A DNA stretch of 64,000 bases, taken from the NCBI RefSeq assembly GCF_900177815.1, contig NZ_FXAZ01000003.1, forward strand, positions 434,001 to 498,000, written 5' to 3'. Below the pieces are notes generated by a model. That model saw nothing but the letters and a program-made list of their open reading frames with translations. It had not been told where the DNA came from and did not search any database. The stretch comes from Paenibacillus aquistagni (GTDB taxonomy: Bacteria; Bacillota; Bacilli; Paenibacillales; Paenibacillaceae). Position 1 is the stretch's first letter, and the number at the start of each line of letters is the position of its first letter. A program made the position numbers and the translations under genes. This document shows, in pieces, positions 1-8,482 of the stretch.

Positions 1-732
1 CGTGGGGCAGCAGGTGGAGATGAAGCGGCTCTGTTTGCATCGGATCTATATCGCATGTACAACCGTTATGCGGATATGCAGGGCTGGCGCACTGAGCTTC
101 TTGAAGCGAATATCAGCGATCTTGGCGGCTTCAAGGAAGTGATCTTCATGATCAGCGGCAAAGGCGCTTACAGCAAAATGAAGTATGAGAGCGGCGCTCA
201 TCGCGTGCAGCGCATTCCAGCTACAGAATCTGGCGGACGCATCCATACATCAACCTCCACAGTGGCTGTTATGCCTGAGATTGACGACTTTGAAGTTGAG
301 ATCATGGACAAAGATATCCGTGTCGATACGTTCTGTTCCTCTGGTGCAGGCGGTCAGTCTGTTAATACAACGAAATCCGCGGTGCGCGTGACTCATATTC
401 CGACGGGTATCGTCGCAACCTGTCAGGACGGCAAGTCGCAAAATGACAATAAAGCGAAGGCGCTTCAAGTATTGCGCTCTCGCATCTATGATATTAAGCG
501 CCAAGAAGAAGAAGCAAAATATGCGGGTGAGCGCAAGAGCAAGGTCGGTACGGGTGATCGCAGTGAACGCATTCGTACGTACAACTTTCCGCAAAGCCGT
601 GTGACGGATCATCGCATTGGCCTTACCCTCCATAAGCTTGATTATGTGATGAACGGAGAGCTTGAGGAGATCATTCAAGCTCTCACGCTCACGGAGCAGG
701 CAGAGCTGTTGGAGAAGGAGAATCAAGTGTAA
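1..732 (+). CDS. prfA: Peptide chain release factor 1 (5'-truncated by window edge)
   Basis: Class I release factor that recognises UAA/UAG in the ribosomal A site and triggers hydrolysis of peptidyl-tRNA. The open frame runs from base 1, so the start and roughly the first 110 residues of a normal ~355-residue RF1 lie outside the window. Visible: the codon-recognition tripeptide PAT (nt ~217-225, context RIPATES), which is typical of RF1 and not RF2, and the catalytic GGQ loop (nt ~349-357, context [10 protein letters not shown]). The C-terminal [11 protein letters not shown] segment is also conserved. Its stop codon overlaps the start of prmC by one base (TAATG). prmC encodes the methyltransferase that modifies the GGQ glutamine, so the two genes are probably translationally coupled. 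Identity is very secure. Confidence 0.97.
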   Translation, partial: RGAAGGDEAALFASDLYRMYNRYADMQGWRTELLEANISDLGGFKEVIFMISGKGAYSKMKYESGAHRVQRIPATESGGRIHTSTSTVAVMPEIDDFEVEIMDKDIRVDTFCSSGAGGQSVNTTKSAVRVTHIPTGIVATCQDGKSQNDNKAKALQVLRSRIYDIKRQEEEAKYAGERKSKVGTGDRSERIRTYNFPQSRVTDHRIGLTLHKLDYVMNGELEEIIQALTLTEQAELLEKENQV

Positions 733-1649
733 TGCCAACCACGGATCGCAGCGGTACTGTTGAACCGTTCCGTCTTGCATGGCCGCTTACCATAAGAGAA
801 GCCTGGACACAGGCTTCTTCTTATTTGTCTGGAAGCGGTGTGGAAGATGGTGCTCATCATGCGGAGCTCCTGCTTAGGCATGTTCTGAACTGGGACCGGG
901 CAGTCTATCTGCTGCACCTTCCTGATACCTTCCCTGAGCATGGTGCATCCGCTTATGAGGAAGCTGTTCAGAGACGTTCAACGGGAGAACCTACACAGTA
1001 TATTATGGGAGAAGCTTACTTCTATGGCCGAAGATTTGCGGTATCCTCGTCGGTGCTGATTCCTCGTCCGGAGACGGAATTGCTGGTCGAGGCCGTGCTG
1101 GAAGAAGCCGATCGAATCTGGCCGCTAAGGGAATCCGCCATAACGGCTGCCGATATTGGAACAGGCAGCGGCGCGATAGCATGCACCTTGGCTGCTGAAC
1201 GGCCTGAGTGGAAGCTGATCGGAGTCGATTTATCTCCGGATGCGCTTCGTGTTGCTCAGTCCAATGCGTGGGCACTTCGCATAGCGGAATCGATAGAATG
1301 GCTGGAGGGAGATTTGCTTTGTCCTTTGGAAGGCCGCAGCATTGATATTCTGGTATCGAATCCACCCTATATTCCGGAGGCGGACATGGAGGGGCTGCAG
1401 CGAGAGGTGCGGGACTTTGAGCCCCATCTTGCACTTGTAGGCGGTCAAGACGGCCTTGATCCCTATCGTCGGATGATCGGCATGATGAATGAATGGGAGA
1501 GGCTTCCTTCCATTCTTGCCTTTGAGCTTGGCCAAGGACAAGCGCAGGATGTTGCCCGTTTGATTAAGGAGCAGGGCAGCTGGCCGCATATCCGAATCGT
1601 AAAGGACCTGGCAGGTATTGATAGACATGTGCTAGGCATGAGAGATTGA
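732..1649 (+). CDS. prmC: Release-factor glutamine N5-methyltransferase PrmC
   Basis: SAM-dependent enzyme that methylates the glutamine of the GGQ motif in RF1 and RF2, raising termination efficiency. The 305-residue product is of normal family length. Visible: an N-terminal helical substrate-binding part, the SAM-binding motif I (DIGTGSGAIAC), and the catalytic NPPY motif (NPPYIPEADMEG) that defines this family of amide-nitrogen methyltransferases. The ATG overlaps the prfA stop by one base, and a purine-rich GGAGAAGGAG lies just upstream. Its substrate is therefore encoded next to it, as in many Bacillales. Nothing unusual is seen. Confidence 0.96.
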   Translation: MPTTDRSGTVEPFRLAWPLTIREAWTQASSYLSGSGVEDGAHHAELLLRHVLNWDRAVYLLHLPDTFPEHGASAYEEAVQRRSTGEPTQYIMGEAYFYGRRFAVSSSVLIPRPETELLVEAVLEEADRIWPLRESAITAADIGTGSGAIACTLAAERPEWKLIGVDLSPDALRVAQSNAWALRIAESIEWLEGDLLCPLEGRSIDILVSNPPYIPEADMEGLQREVRDFEPHLALVGGQDGLDPYRRMIGMMNEWERLPSILAFELGQGQAQDVARLIKEQGSWPHIRIVKDLAGIDRHVLGMRD

Positions 1650-1754
1650 GCGTAAGCCCTTGTGTAGATCACAGGGGCTTATTTTGGCATTACGCATTTC
1701 TACCTGACGATTCTCAGGATGTTTGCTGTATATCCATTTTTCATAGATTAATAG

Positions 1755-1783
1755 GTTTAGCTTGTGAGAGCCTCGGACATAAT
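1755..1783 (+). promoter_or_regulatory. Sigma-F-type promoter for spoIIR
   Basis: GTTTA at 1755-1759, a 15-bp spacer, then GGACATAAT at 1775-1783. This matches the sigma-F consensus (GYWTA, N15, GGNRANANT) at all but one defined position. The predicted transcription start lies near 1790. That excludes the in-frame GTG at 1764 as a start and supports the ATG at 1827. spoIIR is a known sigma-F target in Bacillus. The site is inferred from sequence match and context. Confidence 0.72.
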
Positions 1784-1826
1784 GATGGCTAAGAGGCGCG
1801 CCCAACCTCACAAGGAGTTACCTATC

Positions 1827-2564
1827 ATGCAAATTCATAAATGGATGAACATGGTGCTGCTGAGCATCATTGTTGCAGCAGCAGTGATGAGTTGGGATCA
1901 TACAACAGCATATGCAATGGAATCAACGGCAAAGAATTCAGATGCAAAGGTGCAAAAAAGCATTCCTGAGGACGCGATTCGCCTTCGTATTCTAGCACAT
2001 TCAGATGCTGAAGACGATCAGGCAGTCAAACGAAAAGTGCGCGACCAAATCGTGCTTAACATCAATACATGGCTCGGCGAGCAGGCTCAGCCAGCGACTA
2101 GAGCAGAAGCAAGAGCGTTCATTGAAGCTCATCTGGAAGAGCTGCAGGAGACTGCAAGAGAAGTGGTGGAGCAAGAAGGCATGGATTACAGTGTTAAGGC
2201 AGAGCTCAAGGTAGTCCCGTTTCCAGCAAAGCTGTACGGTGGCGAAGTTTATCCAGCTGGCGACTATGAGACCTTGCGTATTACGCTGGGCGAAGGTTCA
2301 GGCCAGAACTGGTGGTGCGTGCTGTTCCCGCCGCTCTGCTTCGTGGATGGCAGTGAAGGAACGGCAACCGCTGCTGAACAGAATGCTGATCAAAAGAGTG
2401 CTGCTGATCAGAGTCAGGCAAGTGATGCTTCAGGCGAGCAAGCTCATGATCAAACCTCCAATCAAGATGCTGCTGAGCAAAAAGAAGTTCGATTTTTCTT
2501 GTTTGATATGCTGGCAGCCATCTTTCAATGGGTGATGGAGATGATTCATGCCTTGTTCGGCTAG
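1827..2564 (+). CDS. spoIIR: Stage II sporulation protein R
   Basis: Secreted forespore signalling protein. In Bacillus it is made under sigma-F and activates the SpoIIGA protease in the mother cell so that pro-sigma-E is processed. The 245-residue product starts with a hydrophobic export signal (MNMVLLSIIVAAAVMSW). Conserved SpoIIR segments follow: IRLRILAHSDAEDDQAVKR and later NWWCVLFPPLCFVD. The start at 1827 is chosen because AAGGAGT lies at 1812-1818 and the likely promoter is only just upstream. After the conserved core there is a low-complexity, Q/A/D/S-rich stretch (about residues 185-220) and a hydrophobic-amphipathic tail, so this copy is somewhat extended at its C terminus. Confidence 0.93.
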   Translation: MQIHKWMNMVLLSIIVAAAVMSWDHTTAYAMESTAKNSDAKVQKSIPEDAIRLRILAHSDAEDDQAVKRKVRDQIVLNINTWLGEQAQPATRAEARAFIEAHLEELQETAREVVEQEGMDYSVKAELKVVPFPAKLYGGEVYPAGDYETLRITLGEGSGQNWWCVLFPPLCFVDGSEGTATAAEQNADQKSAADQSQASDASGEQAHDQTSNQDAAEQKEVRFFLFDMLAAIFQWVMEMIHALFG

Positions 2565-2948
2565 ACCAAGCGTGATGACTGTTGATAGATTGCAAGTATG
2601 ATAAGGCCATATGAAAAAGGACGTCATGAGAGCAAATAACAAAAGCAAAGGTATTATCGAAGATTTAGCCATAATCGTGTATAATTTATAATGATAAACG
2701 AACGGTAAAAGATGTCGTGAGGTTGAAACGGCATCTTTTTTTACCATAATAGATCTATACGTTTCGTCATAGACGGAACCAGCATCCTATATGGCGATAA
2801 ACCTGCATCTAAACGCAGTCGCGCCTCTGTGATTGGCTTCGATTGAGGTCACCTCACCATATGATAGGATAATTATAATGAAGGTTTGCAGCCGATAGGA
2901 TAGTCTAATGTATATAACCTTTAACCTTTGAAGTAGGACGGATGGTTC
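2565..2948. other. Intergenic region, 384 bp
   Basis: No convincing gene. It holds a terminator-like hairpin (listed separately), a TATAAT at 2680-2685 without a good -35, a second TATAAT at 2874-2879 also lacking a -35, and a short odd palindrome GAGGTCACCTC near 2845-2855. The lone AT-rich -10 matches are not enough to call promoters. Confidence 0.5.
2707..2742 (+). terminator. Rho-independent terminator-like hairpin after spoIIR
   Basis: AAGATGTCG pairs with CGGCATCTT (one wobble) around an AT-rich loop and is followed immediately by seven Ts. It lies about 140 bp after the spoIIR stop, far for a simple operon terminator, but no gene intervenes. Confidence 0.7.
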
Positions 2949-4130
2949 ATGGATAACAATTATAGTTCGGATCGATGTAAAAAGGATCAGCCTCCTCTCC
3001 ACACGAAAATGTGGGTGATGGAGCAGCAAACTCAAGAAGAACAGCAAGCCGCTATTCAGGAGGCGGCCGATCTGCTGCACGATGGATGCACGGTCGCTTT
3101 TCCGACAGAGACGGTATATGGCCTTGGTGCTGATGCCACGTCTACAGCAGCAGTTGAGCGTATCTTTGCTGCGAAAGGCCGTCCCTCTGATAACCCGCTT
3201 ATCGTTCACATTGCAGAACGCAAGCAGGTAAAGGAGCTGGTCGCAGATTGTCCATTTCTCGCCGAGCAGCTCATGGATGCATGTTGGCCAGGGCCGCTAA
3301 CGCTTGTGCTTCCTGTTCGGGAGGGAGCCGTCTCCAATCGAGTCACGACAGGACTTGGCACTGTAGGCATTCGCATGCCTGATCATGCCCTTGCCTTGCA
3401 GCTCATTCAAGCATCGGGCAGACCGATTGCCGCACCAAGTGCCAACCGCTCAGGCCGGCCAAGCCCAACACGCGCTGCTCATGTGCTTGAGGATCTCGGA
3501 GGGCGGATTGCGGGCATTGTTGATGGGGGCGCGACTGGCGTAGGGGTAGAATCGACGGTTGTTGAGGTGAAAGGTGATCATATCCATGTGCTGCGTCCAG
3601 GCGGGATAACGGTATCTATGCTGAGGTCATTTACGCCGAATGTAACGATTGACCCCGCGGTTGATCCAGAGCGGGCGTTGTCGAAGTTGATGCAATCTCA
3701 ATCACCCGAACCTGCTGCGTCAAAAGAACCCGATCAGACCGCCATGCTTGCTCCGCGTTCGCCGGGAATGAAATATACTCATTATGCCCCAAAGGGGAAG
3801 CTGCAACTTGTACAGGGAGCCTCGGACATCGCGGTCTCCGCTTATATCTTAGAGGATCTTCGTCGTGCCAAGCAGCAAGGCGAGAAGACAGGCGTGCTTG
3901 CCTTTGCGGAGCATGTGGGCAGGTATCAAGCCGATGTAGTGGTGGAACTCGGAAGCTTGACGCAGCTTGAGCAAGGAGCACATCGCTTATATGATGCGCT
4001 TCGTCATTTTGATGAGGAGGGAGCCACCTATATTTTAGCTGAGACCTGCAGCTACGAAGGGATGGGGCTTGCTCTAATGAATCGTTTGCTTAAGGCTGCA
4101 GGTCATCACGTTATTGTCATAGCCGATTGA
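2949..4130 (+). CDS. ywlC: L-threonylcarbamoyladenylate synthase (Sua5/YrdC/YwlC family)
   Basis: Makes threonylcarbamoyl-AMP from threonine, bicarbonate and ATP, the first step in forming t6A at position 37 of ANN-decoding tRNAs. The ~393-residue product is the long Sua5 form: an N-terminal YrdC domain (about residues 30-220) plus a C-terminal Sua5 domain. Visible YrdC motifs are FPTETVYGLGADA, the KGRPSDNPLIVHI nucleotide-binding segment and SANRSGRPSPT. The linker region contains RSPGMKYTHYAP, the conserved Sua5 hinge. The start is uncertain: the ATG at 2949 has only a weak upstream AGGACGG, and an internal ATG (residue 24, MEQQTQEE) would fit the family N terminus equally well. The neighbourhood (prfA-prmC-spoIIR-ywlC) is the conserved Bacillales order. 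Confidence 0.95.
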   Translation: MDNNYSSDRCKKDQPPLHTKMWVMEQQTQEEQQAAIQEAADLLHDGCTVAFPTETVYGLGADATSTAAVERIFAAKGRPSDNPLIVHIAERKQVKELVADCPFLAEQLMDACWPGPLTLVLPVREGAVSNRVTTGLGTVGIRMPDHALALQLIQASGRPIAAPSANRSGRPSPTRAAHVLEDLGGRIAGIVDGGATGVGVESTVVEVKGDHIHVLRPGGITVSMLRSFTPNVTIDPAVDPERALSKLMQSQSPEPAASKEPDQTAMLAPRSPGMKYTHYAPKGKLQLVQGASDIAVSAYILEDLRRAKQQGEKTGVLAFAEHVGRYQADVVVELGSLTQLEQGAHRLYDALRHFDEEGATYILAETCSYEGMGLALMNRLLKAAGHHVIVIAD

Positions 4131-4210
4131 TGAGAGCCGAGCTCTTCATGTCATGAAACACCTCTTGTCCGCATACTTTCAGATAGATGCATGGACAAGG
4201 GGAGAGTGTG

Positions 4211-4768
4211 ATGACGGGATCAATCCCCATGGGGGAATGGCTGACGGTAATGGTAATGGCGGTTGCATTGGGCTTTGATGCATTCTCGTTGTGCCTTGGC
4301 TTAGGCATGCGCAAGCTGAATCGTTGGTATATGGTTCGCATCAGCCTCTTGATTGCCTGCTTTCATATGCTGCTGCCGATCATTGGCATGCAAGCGGGCT
4401 TCTTTATGAGCTCTCTGCTCGGTCAGATTACAATTATTGCAGCAGGCGGCTTGCTGCTCTTGCTGGGCGGTCACATGATTTACAATGCCTTTAAGGTTGA
4501 ACCGCAGGAATGGAGAGCGATGGAGAGCATCGCCGGCAGCTTGCTTTTTACTTTGAGCGTAAGCGTCGACTCCTTTTCAGTAGGAATCTCGCTTGGTATG
4601 TTTCATTCCAACCTGTTGTTCACGATATTAGCCTTTGGCCTATGCGGCGGCCTTATGTCTACGATAGGCATGATCTTAGGGAAATACGCGGGTTCAAAAA
4701 TTGGAGAATATGGAGAAGCGGTAGGAGGAGCGATATTGTTTACCTTTGGCTTGATGTTTATTTTCTAG
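4211..4768 (+). CDS. mntP: Manganese efflux pump MntP (DUF204, YwlD)
   Basis: Small integral membrane exporter expected to remove excess Mn2+ from the cytoplasm. The 185-residue product has six hydrophobic segments arranged as two DUF204 halves. Each half carries the conserved membrane aspartate motif: GFDAFSLCLGLGM near the N terminus and SVDSFSVGISLGM near the middle. The start at 4211 (MTGSIPMGEW) is preferred over the upstream ATG at 4187 because AAGGGGAGAG ends a few bases before it. It lies between ywlC and ywlE as in Bacillus subtilis. No Mn-responsive yybP-type riboswitch was seen upstream. Confidence 0.9.
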   Translation: MTGSIPMGEWLTVMVMAVALGFDAFSLCLGLGMRKLNRWYMVRISLLIACFHMLLPIIGMQAGFFMSSLLGQITIIAAGGLLLLLGGHMIYNAFKVEPQEWRAMESIAGSLLFTLSVSVDSFSVGISLGMFHSNLLFTILAFGLCGGLMSTIGMILGKYAGSKIGEYGEAVGGAILFTFGLMFIF

Positions 4769-4920
4769 ACCAGTATGCTCGAATTGTGAAGGCAATGACA
4801 TCAACTGAGCTTGCCGCAGTCATGCGGGCTGCAGCAGAGGGATGAGCATTCAGCTAAGAGATGGGAGCATAATCCTTATCATCAGCAAAGAATATCATTC
4901 GCCAGAACGCAGGAACATTA

Positions 4921-4947
4921 GAACGCTAGAACGGAACGCTAGAACGG
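4921..4947. repeat. 13-bp tandem repeat, two copies
   Basis: GAACGCTAGAACG occurs twice head to tail (period 13) and is preceded by related GAACATTAGAACG-like bases. It sits directly upstream of the ywlE ribosome-binding site. Function unknown. Confidence 0.6.
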
Positions 4948-4975
4948 ATCAAGAGAGATGTGAGGAGGGGATAGC

Positions 4976-5557
4976 ATGACAAACATCTTATTTGTGTGTA
5001 CAGGCAATACCTGCCGGAGTCCAATGGCAGAGTCGATGCTAAGACATATGGCCAAGTCCCGAGGTGTAACGATCGAGGTGCAATCCGCAGGCGTGTCCGC
5101 ATGGGATGGAACACCGATGTCGCAGCATGCCAAAGAGGTGCTTGAACAGCGCAAGATGAGCAATGAGCAATTCCGCTCGCATGCCCTGACTGGACAAGCT
5201 GTGGCGTGGGCTGATCTTGTGCTGACGCTTACCCTTGGGCATAAGCAGCATGTGCTGCAGCGCTTCCCTGAAGCAGCGGACAAGACATTTACGTTGAAGG
5301 AATATGTCCATCAAGACGGCGATCAGCGCAATGTGCAAGGGGCGCTGAATGCATTGGTAACGGAGCTTCAGCTTAAGCTTGCTCTTGGCGACCAGCCGAC
5401 GACCGAAGAGATGGAGCAGCTGAATTACTTGCAAAGCCAGCTCCCGGATATGGACATTGGCGATCCATTCGGCGGCTCGCTCTTGCATTATGAGCAGACA
5501 GCAAGTGAGATTGCGCAGGCGTTGGATCAGCTCCTGCACAGACTTTCAGAAAAATAG
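4976..5557 (+). CDS. ywlE: Protein-arginine phosphatase (YwlE-like, LMW-PTP fold)
   Basis: Expected to remove phosphate from phosphoarginine on proteins marked by McsB, opposing that kinase in protein quality control. The catalytic P-loop C8-T-G-N-T-C-R14-S is visible. The Thr at residue 12 is the residue that selects phosphoarginine in YwlE, where ordinary LMW tyrosine phosphatases have Ile. The general-acid Asp is in DPFGGS at about residue 163. The protein is 193 residues, against about 150 for Bacillus YwlE. The extra ~40 residues sit between KEYV (residue 111) and DPFGGS as a glutamine/leucine-rich, probably helical insert. A strong GAGGAGGGG lies upstream of the ATG. Confidence 0.9.
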   Translation: MTNILFVCTGNTCRSPMAESMLRHMAKSRGVTIEVQSAGVSAWDGTPMSQHAKEVLEQRKMSNEQFRSHALTGQAVAWADLVLTLTLGHKQHVLQRFPEAADKTFTLKEYVHQDGDQRNVQGALNALVTELQLKLALGDQPTTEEMEQLNYLQSQLPDMDIGDPFGGSLLHYEQTASEIAQALDQLLHRLSEK

Positions 5558-5565
5558 AAAAACAG

Positions 5566-5594
5566 TTGATTTCTTTCATGAAATACGATATGAT
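5566..5594 (+). promoter_or_regulatory. Sigma-A promoter of the rpiB-ywlG-glyA transcript
   Basis: TTGATT at 5566-5571, a 17-bp spacer, and TATGAT at 5589-5594. It begins nine bases after the ywlE stop and lies just upstream of the ZTP aptamer, which would put the start of transcription a few bases before the aptamer. Confidence 0.75.
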
Positions 5595-5608
5595 TCAGCT
5601 AAATCACA

Positions 5609-5682
5609 AGACTCTAGTGTAACTGGCGACGAGAGTGGGATACCACGATGGAGCACTAGAGATACGGCCGGTCGCCTGGGCA
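5609..5682 (+). ncRNA. ZTP/ZMP riboswitch aptamer (pfl motif)
   Basis: Senses the purine intermediate ZMP/ZTP, which accumulates when 10-formyl-tetrahydrofolate is short. Visible pfl-motif parts in order: outer stem CTCTAGTG (5612-5619) pairing exactly with CACTAGAG (5654-5661), the internal ACTGGCG, the small GTGGGATACCAC hairpin, GGAGC, and the diagnostic 3' pseudoknot strand CGCCTGGGCA (5673-5682). A terminator follows within three bases, the usual ON-switch layout in which ligand binding prevents termination. Downstream genes are rpiB, ywlG and glyA; glyA generates one-carbon folate units, which explains the ligand. Confidence 0.9.
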
Positions 5683-5683
5683 G

Positions 5684-5724
5684 AAGAGCAAGGTATGCAT
5701 GACGCATGCTGTGCTCTTTTTTCT
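5684..5724 (+). terminator. Riboswitch expression-platform terminator
   Basis: AGAGCA (5685-5690) plus an inner GTATGC pair with GCATGC plus TGCTCT (ending 5717), followed by TTTTTTCTTT. It directly abuts the ZTP aptamer and should abort transcription before rpiB when ZTP is absent. Confidence 0.88.
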
Positions 5725-5930
5725 TTATCTCTCCTTTTTTTGAATAGATGCTGCGCTTGTAAGGAAGCGGGGGAATCATTTCCTTGTCGATTCCGCCATT
5801 TTTTCATCAAATTAGCTATAATAGAACTATCTAATGGGACATGGGAGCCGCAGGAGTGAACGTGCTTACTGCGAGGTGCTTCGCATGTCGCAGATGCTTA
5901 TAGCCGAATCAAGGTAGGGGGAATGGATCC

Positions 5931-6377
5931 GTGTTAATTGCAATAGGTGCAGATCACGCTGGAGTAAGATTGAAAGAAGATATTATTGCGGTGATACAAG
6001 AAATGGGCCATGAGGTGACGGATCAAGGTTGTCACTGCAACGATTCCGTAGATTATCCAGATTATGCTCTTCCAGTGGCAAAGCTGGTTGCGGAAGGAAA
6101 GGCAGACCGGGGGATTCTCATCTGCGGTACAGGCATCGGCATGTCGATTGCGGCCAACAAAGTCCACGGCGTTCGCTGTGCGCTTGTACATGATTTGTTC
6201 TCTGCTCAGGCGACACGAGAGCATAACGACACGAATGTGCTTGCACTTGGCGAGCGAGTTGTAGGCCCAGGCCTTGCGCAGGAGATTGTGCGCACTTGGC
6301 TGACGACGCCGTTTAGCGAAGGTGAACGTCATGTAGGTCGATTAAACAAGCTGAAGCAGATCGAAGAATCGCTGTAA
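5931..6377 (+). CDS. rpiB: Ribose 5-phosphate isomerase B
   Basis: Interconverts ribose 5-phosphate and ribulose 5-phosphate in the pentose-phosphate pathway, feeding PRPP and nucleotide synthesis. The 148-residue product has the LacAB/RpiB signature: ADHAG near the N terminus, the catalytic cysteine C65 in ILICGTGIGMS, and HNDTNVLALGERVVG. It begins with GTG after AGGTAGGGGG. It is the first gene after the ZTP riboswitch, so ribose-5-phosphate supply appears to be co-controlled with one-carbon metabolism. About 200 bp separate the riboswitch terminator from the start; this stretch contains a TATAAT near 5817 but no matching -35. Confidence 0.95.
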   Translation: MLIAIGADHAGVRLKEDIIAVIQEMGHEVTDQGCHCNDSVDYPDYALPVAKLVAEGKADRGILICGTGIGMSIAANKVHGVRCALVHDLFSAQATREHNDTNVLALGERVVGPGLAQEIVRTWLTTPFSEGERHVGRLNKLKQIEESL

Positions 6378-6453
6378 GGAGACAGATCCTGCCACGACTG
6401 CCACGATGCTGGTCGCAATAAGGGCAGGAAGAATCGTGTAGGAAAGGGTTGGT

Positions 6454-7044
6454 ATGATGACACAGCCATGGATCGAAACGGTTCGTGAGCAGGCTGCACA
6501 AGCCGCAGAGGCAATAGGGCAGGCTGCCAAGCTTAAACAAGGGCAAGTGGTTGTCATTGGCTGCAGCACGAGCGAAGTGCTGGGGGAACGCATCGGAACA
6601 GCTGGAACGCTTGAGGTGGCGGAAGCGCTTTTTGATGGGCTGCAACGATTAAGCCTCGATTATGGAGTGCATCTGGCTTTCCAATGCTGCGAGCATCTGA
6701 ATCGCGCATTGGTCGTGGAGCGTGCTTGCTGCGACAAGTTTGGATGGACGGAGGTCAGTGCCGTCCCCGTGCCAAGAGCCGGCGGCTCTATGGCTGCTTG
6801 TGCCTATCAGAAGCTTCAGGATGCTTGTCTTGTCGAGGAGATCACTGCACATGCAGGCATCGACATTGGGGAAACGCTGATTGGCATGCATTTGAAGAGA
6901 GTGGCAATTCCGCTTCGCACGTCAGTGAAGGGGATCGGCCATGCTCATGTCGCCATGGCGGCGACAAGACCGAAGCTCATTGGCGGTGCCCGTGCGGTGT
7001 ATGAGGCGCCTGTCATAGAGGACAGCTCTGCGAACTGCAAGTAA
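6454..7044 (+). CDS. ywlG: UPF0340/DUF436 protein YwlG
   Basis: Conserved protein of unknown biochemical function, nearly always next to glyA or rpiB in Firmicutes. The ~196-residue product shows the family features: an N-terminal helix, VVVIGCSTSEVLGERIG, the cysteine-containing FQCCEHLNRALV, and a C-terminal IGMHLKRVAIPL segment. No catalytic assignment is possible from sequence. Two ATG codons in tandem (6454, 6457) follow GGAAAGGG. The position between rpiB and glyA places it in the ZTP-riboswitch transcript, which suggests but does not prove a link to one-carbon or nucleotide metabolism. Confidence 0.88.
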   Translation: MMTQPWIETVREQAAQAAEAIGQAAKLKQGQVVVIGCSTSEVLGERIGTAGTLEVAEALFDGLQRLSLDYGVHLAFQCCEHLNRALVVERACCDKFGWTEVSAVPVPRAGGSMAACAYQKLQDACLVEEITAHAGIDIGETLIGMHLKRVAIPLRTSVKGIGHAHVAMAATRPKLIGGARAVYEAPVIEDSSANCK

Positions 7045-7153
7045 GGATGCTGGAACTGCTAAGCATGATTGGCAGTCCGATGATGTCTTATCGACGAATG
7101 CCAAAGCATTCCGATTTGAATAAATAACAATAACGATTACCGGGGAGGACGAA

Positions 7154-8410
7154 ATGTCTATGGTTGATCATTTGAGACAGCAGGACCCAGAAGTATTGGA
7201 AGCGATGAATCTTGAGCTTCAGCGTCAGCGTCACAACATTGAGCTTATTGCATCCGAGAACATTGTTAGCGAAGCAGTTATGGAGGCCATGGGCACCGTT
7301 CTAACGAACAAATATGCAGAAGGCTATCCAGGACGCCGTTATTATGGCGGCTGCGAGCATGTTGATATCGTGGAAGATTTGGCTCGCGATCGTGCAAAGG
7401 AATTGTTTGGTGCAGAGCATGTCAATGTTCAGCCGCATTCTGGTGCTCAAGCGAACATGGCGGTATATCTTGCTGCTCTGAAGCCTGGAGACACCGTGCT
7501 TGGCATGAATTTGGCTCATGGCGGTCACTTGACACATGGAAGTCCGGTTAATGCTTCGGGCCTCTTGTACAATTTCGTTGCTTACGGTGTAAAGGAAGAT
7601 ACATTCCGCATCGACTATGATGATGTTCGCAAGGCTGCATTCAAGCATCGTCCGAAGATGATCGTTGCGGGTGCCAGCGCGTACCCTCGCGTTATCGATT
7701 TTGAAGCGCTCGCTAGCATTGCGAATGATGTAGGTGCATTGTTCATGGTTGATATGGCCCATATCGCAGGACTCGTTGCAGCAGGGCTCCATCCAAGCCC
7801 AGTTCCGCATGCCCACTTTGTTACGACAACGACGCACAAGACGCTTCGCGGTCCGCGCGGCGGGATGATTCTCTGTCGCAAGGCTTGGGCGCAGGCCATT
7901 GACAAAGCGGTCTTCCCTGGTACGCAAGGCGGCCCACTGATGCATGTTATCGCATCTAAGGCGGTAGCGCTGGGAGAGGCGCTTCAGCCTTCCTTCAAGG
8001 CTTACGCTGAGCAGGTTGTCAAGAACGCGCAGGTATTGGCTGAATCGTTGATGGCTCAAGGGCTTAACTTGGTATCTGACGGTACAGACAATCACTTGGT
8101 GCTGATTGATACCCGCAACATTAACATCACAGGTAAAGATGCAGAGAAGGTGCTTGATGAGGTAGGCATCACGGTTAACAAGAATGCGATTCCATTTGAT
8201 CCAACAAGCCCATTCGTTACAAGCGGCATCCGCATCGGTACCCCTGCAGCGACTTCTCGCGGCATGGATGAAGCGGCGATGGTGAAGATCGGCGAGATCA
8301 TTGCCCTCACGCTCAAAAACCCTACGGATGAAGCGGTGCTGAGCAAAGCGCGTACGATGGTGCGTGAACTGACGGATCAATATCCGCTTTACCCTGAGCT
8401 GAAGTACTAA
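7154..8410 (+). CDS. glyA: Serine hydroxymethyltransferase
   Basis: PLP enzyme converting serine and tetrahydrofolate to glycine and 5,10-methylene-THF, the main entry of one-carbon units. The 418-residue product matches family length. The PLP-binding lysine is K229 in HFVTTTTHK, followed by [25 protein letters not shown] and the early IASEN motif are also visible. ATG follows GGGGAGGAC. It closes the rpiB-ywlG-glyA unit controlled by the upstream ZTP riboswitch and is followed by a clear terminator. The gene codes for the obvious functional target of that riboswitch. Confidence 0.98.
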   Translation: MSMVDHLRQQDPEVLEAMNLELQRQRHNIELIASENIVSEAVMEAMGTVLTNKYAEGYPGRRYYGGCEHVDIVEDLARDRAKELFGAEHVNVQPHSGAQANMAVYLAALKPGDTVLGMNLAHGGHLTHGSPVNASGLLYNFVAYGVKEDTFRIDYDDVRKAAFKHRPKMIVAGASAYPRVIDFEALASIANDVGALFMVDMAHIAGLVAAGLHPSPVPHAHFVTTTTHKTLRGPRGGMILCRKAWAQAIDKAVFPGTQGGPLMHVIASKAVALGEALQPSFKAYAEQVVKNAQVLAESLMAQGLNLVSDGTDNHLVLIDTRNINITGKDAEKVLDEVGITVNKNAIPFDPTSPFVTSGIRIGTPAATSRGMDEAAMVKIGEIIALTLKNPTDEAVLSKARTMVRELTDQYPLYPELKY

Positions 8411-8453
8411 TCAGCGGCTTGTTTCAGACAGATGATGATAGATGACTAGCTAT

Positions 8454-8482
8454 AGGCCTCTCTGGTTGGAGAGGCCTTCTTG
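8454..8482 (+). terminator. Terminator after glyA
   Basis: AGGCCTCTC and GAGAGGCCT form a perfect 9-bp stem around TGGTTG, followed by TCTT. Confidence 0.8.

Noticed and set aside
250-780. Long minus-strand open frames opposite prfA, glyA, mbl, the SLH protein at 51.1-52.6 kb and the S-layer gene
   Set aside because: They lie antisense to strongly conserved coding regions, lack ribosome-binding sites, and their translations look like no protein family.
1764-1826. GTG at 1764 as the spoIIR start
   Set aside because: It lies inside the sigma-F-type promoter and lacks a ribosome-binding site; the ATG at 1827 has AAGGAGT at good spacing.
2680-2742. TATAAT followed by a terminator, as a ~50-nt small RNA
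   Set aside because: No recognisable -35 at 16-18 bp and no structure other than the terminator; not enough to call.
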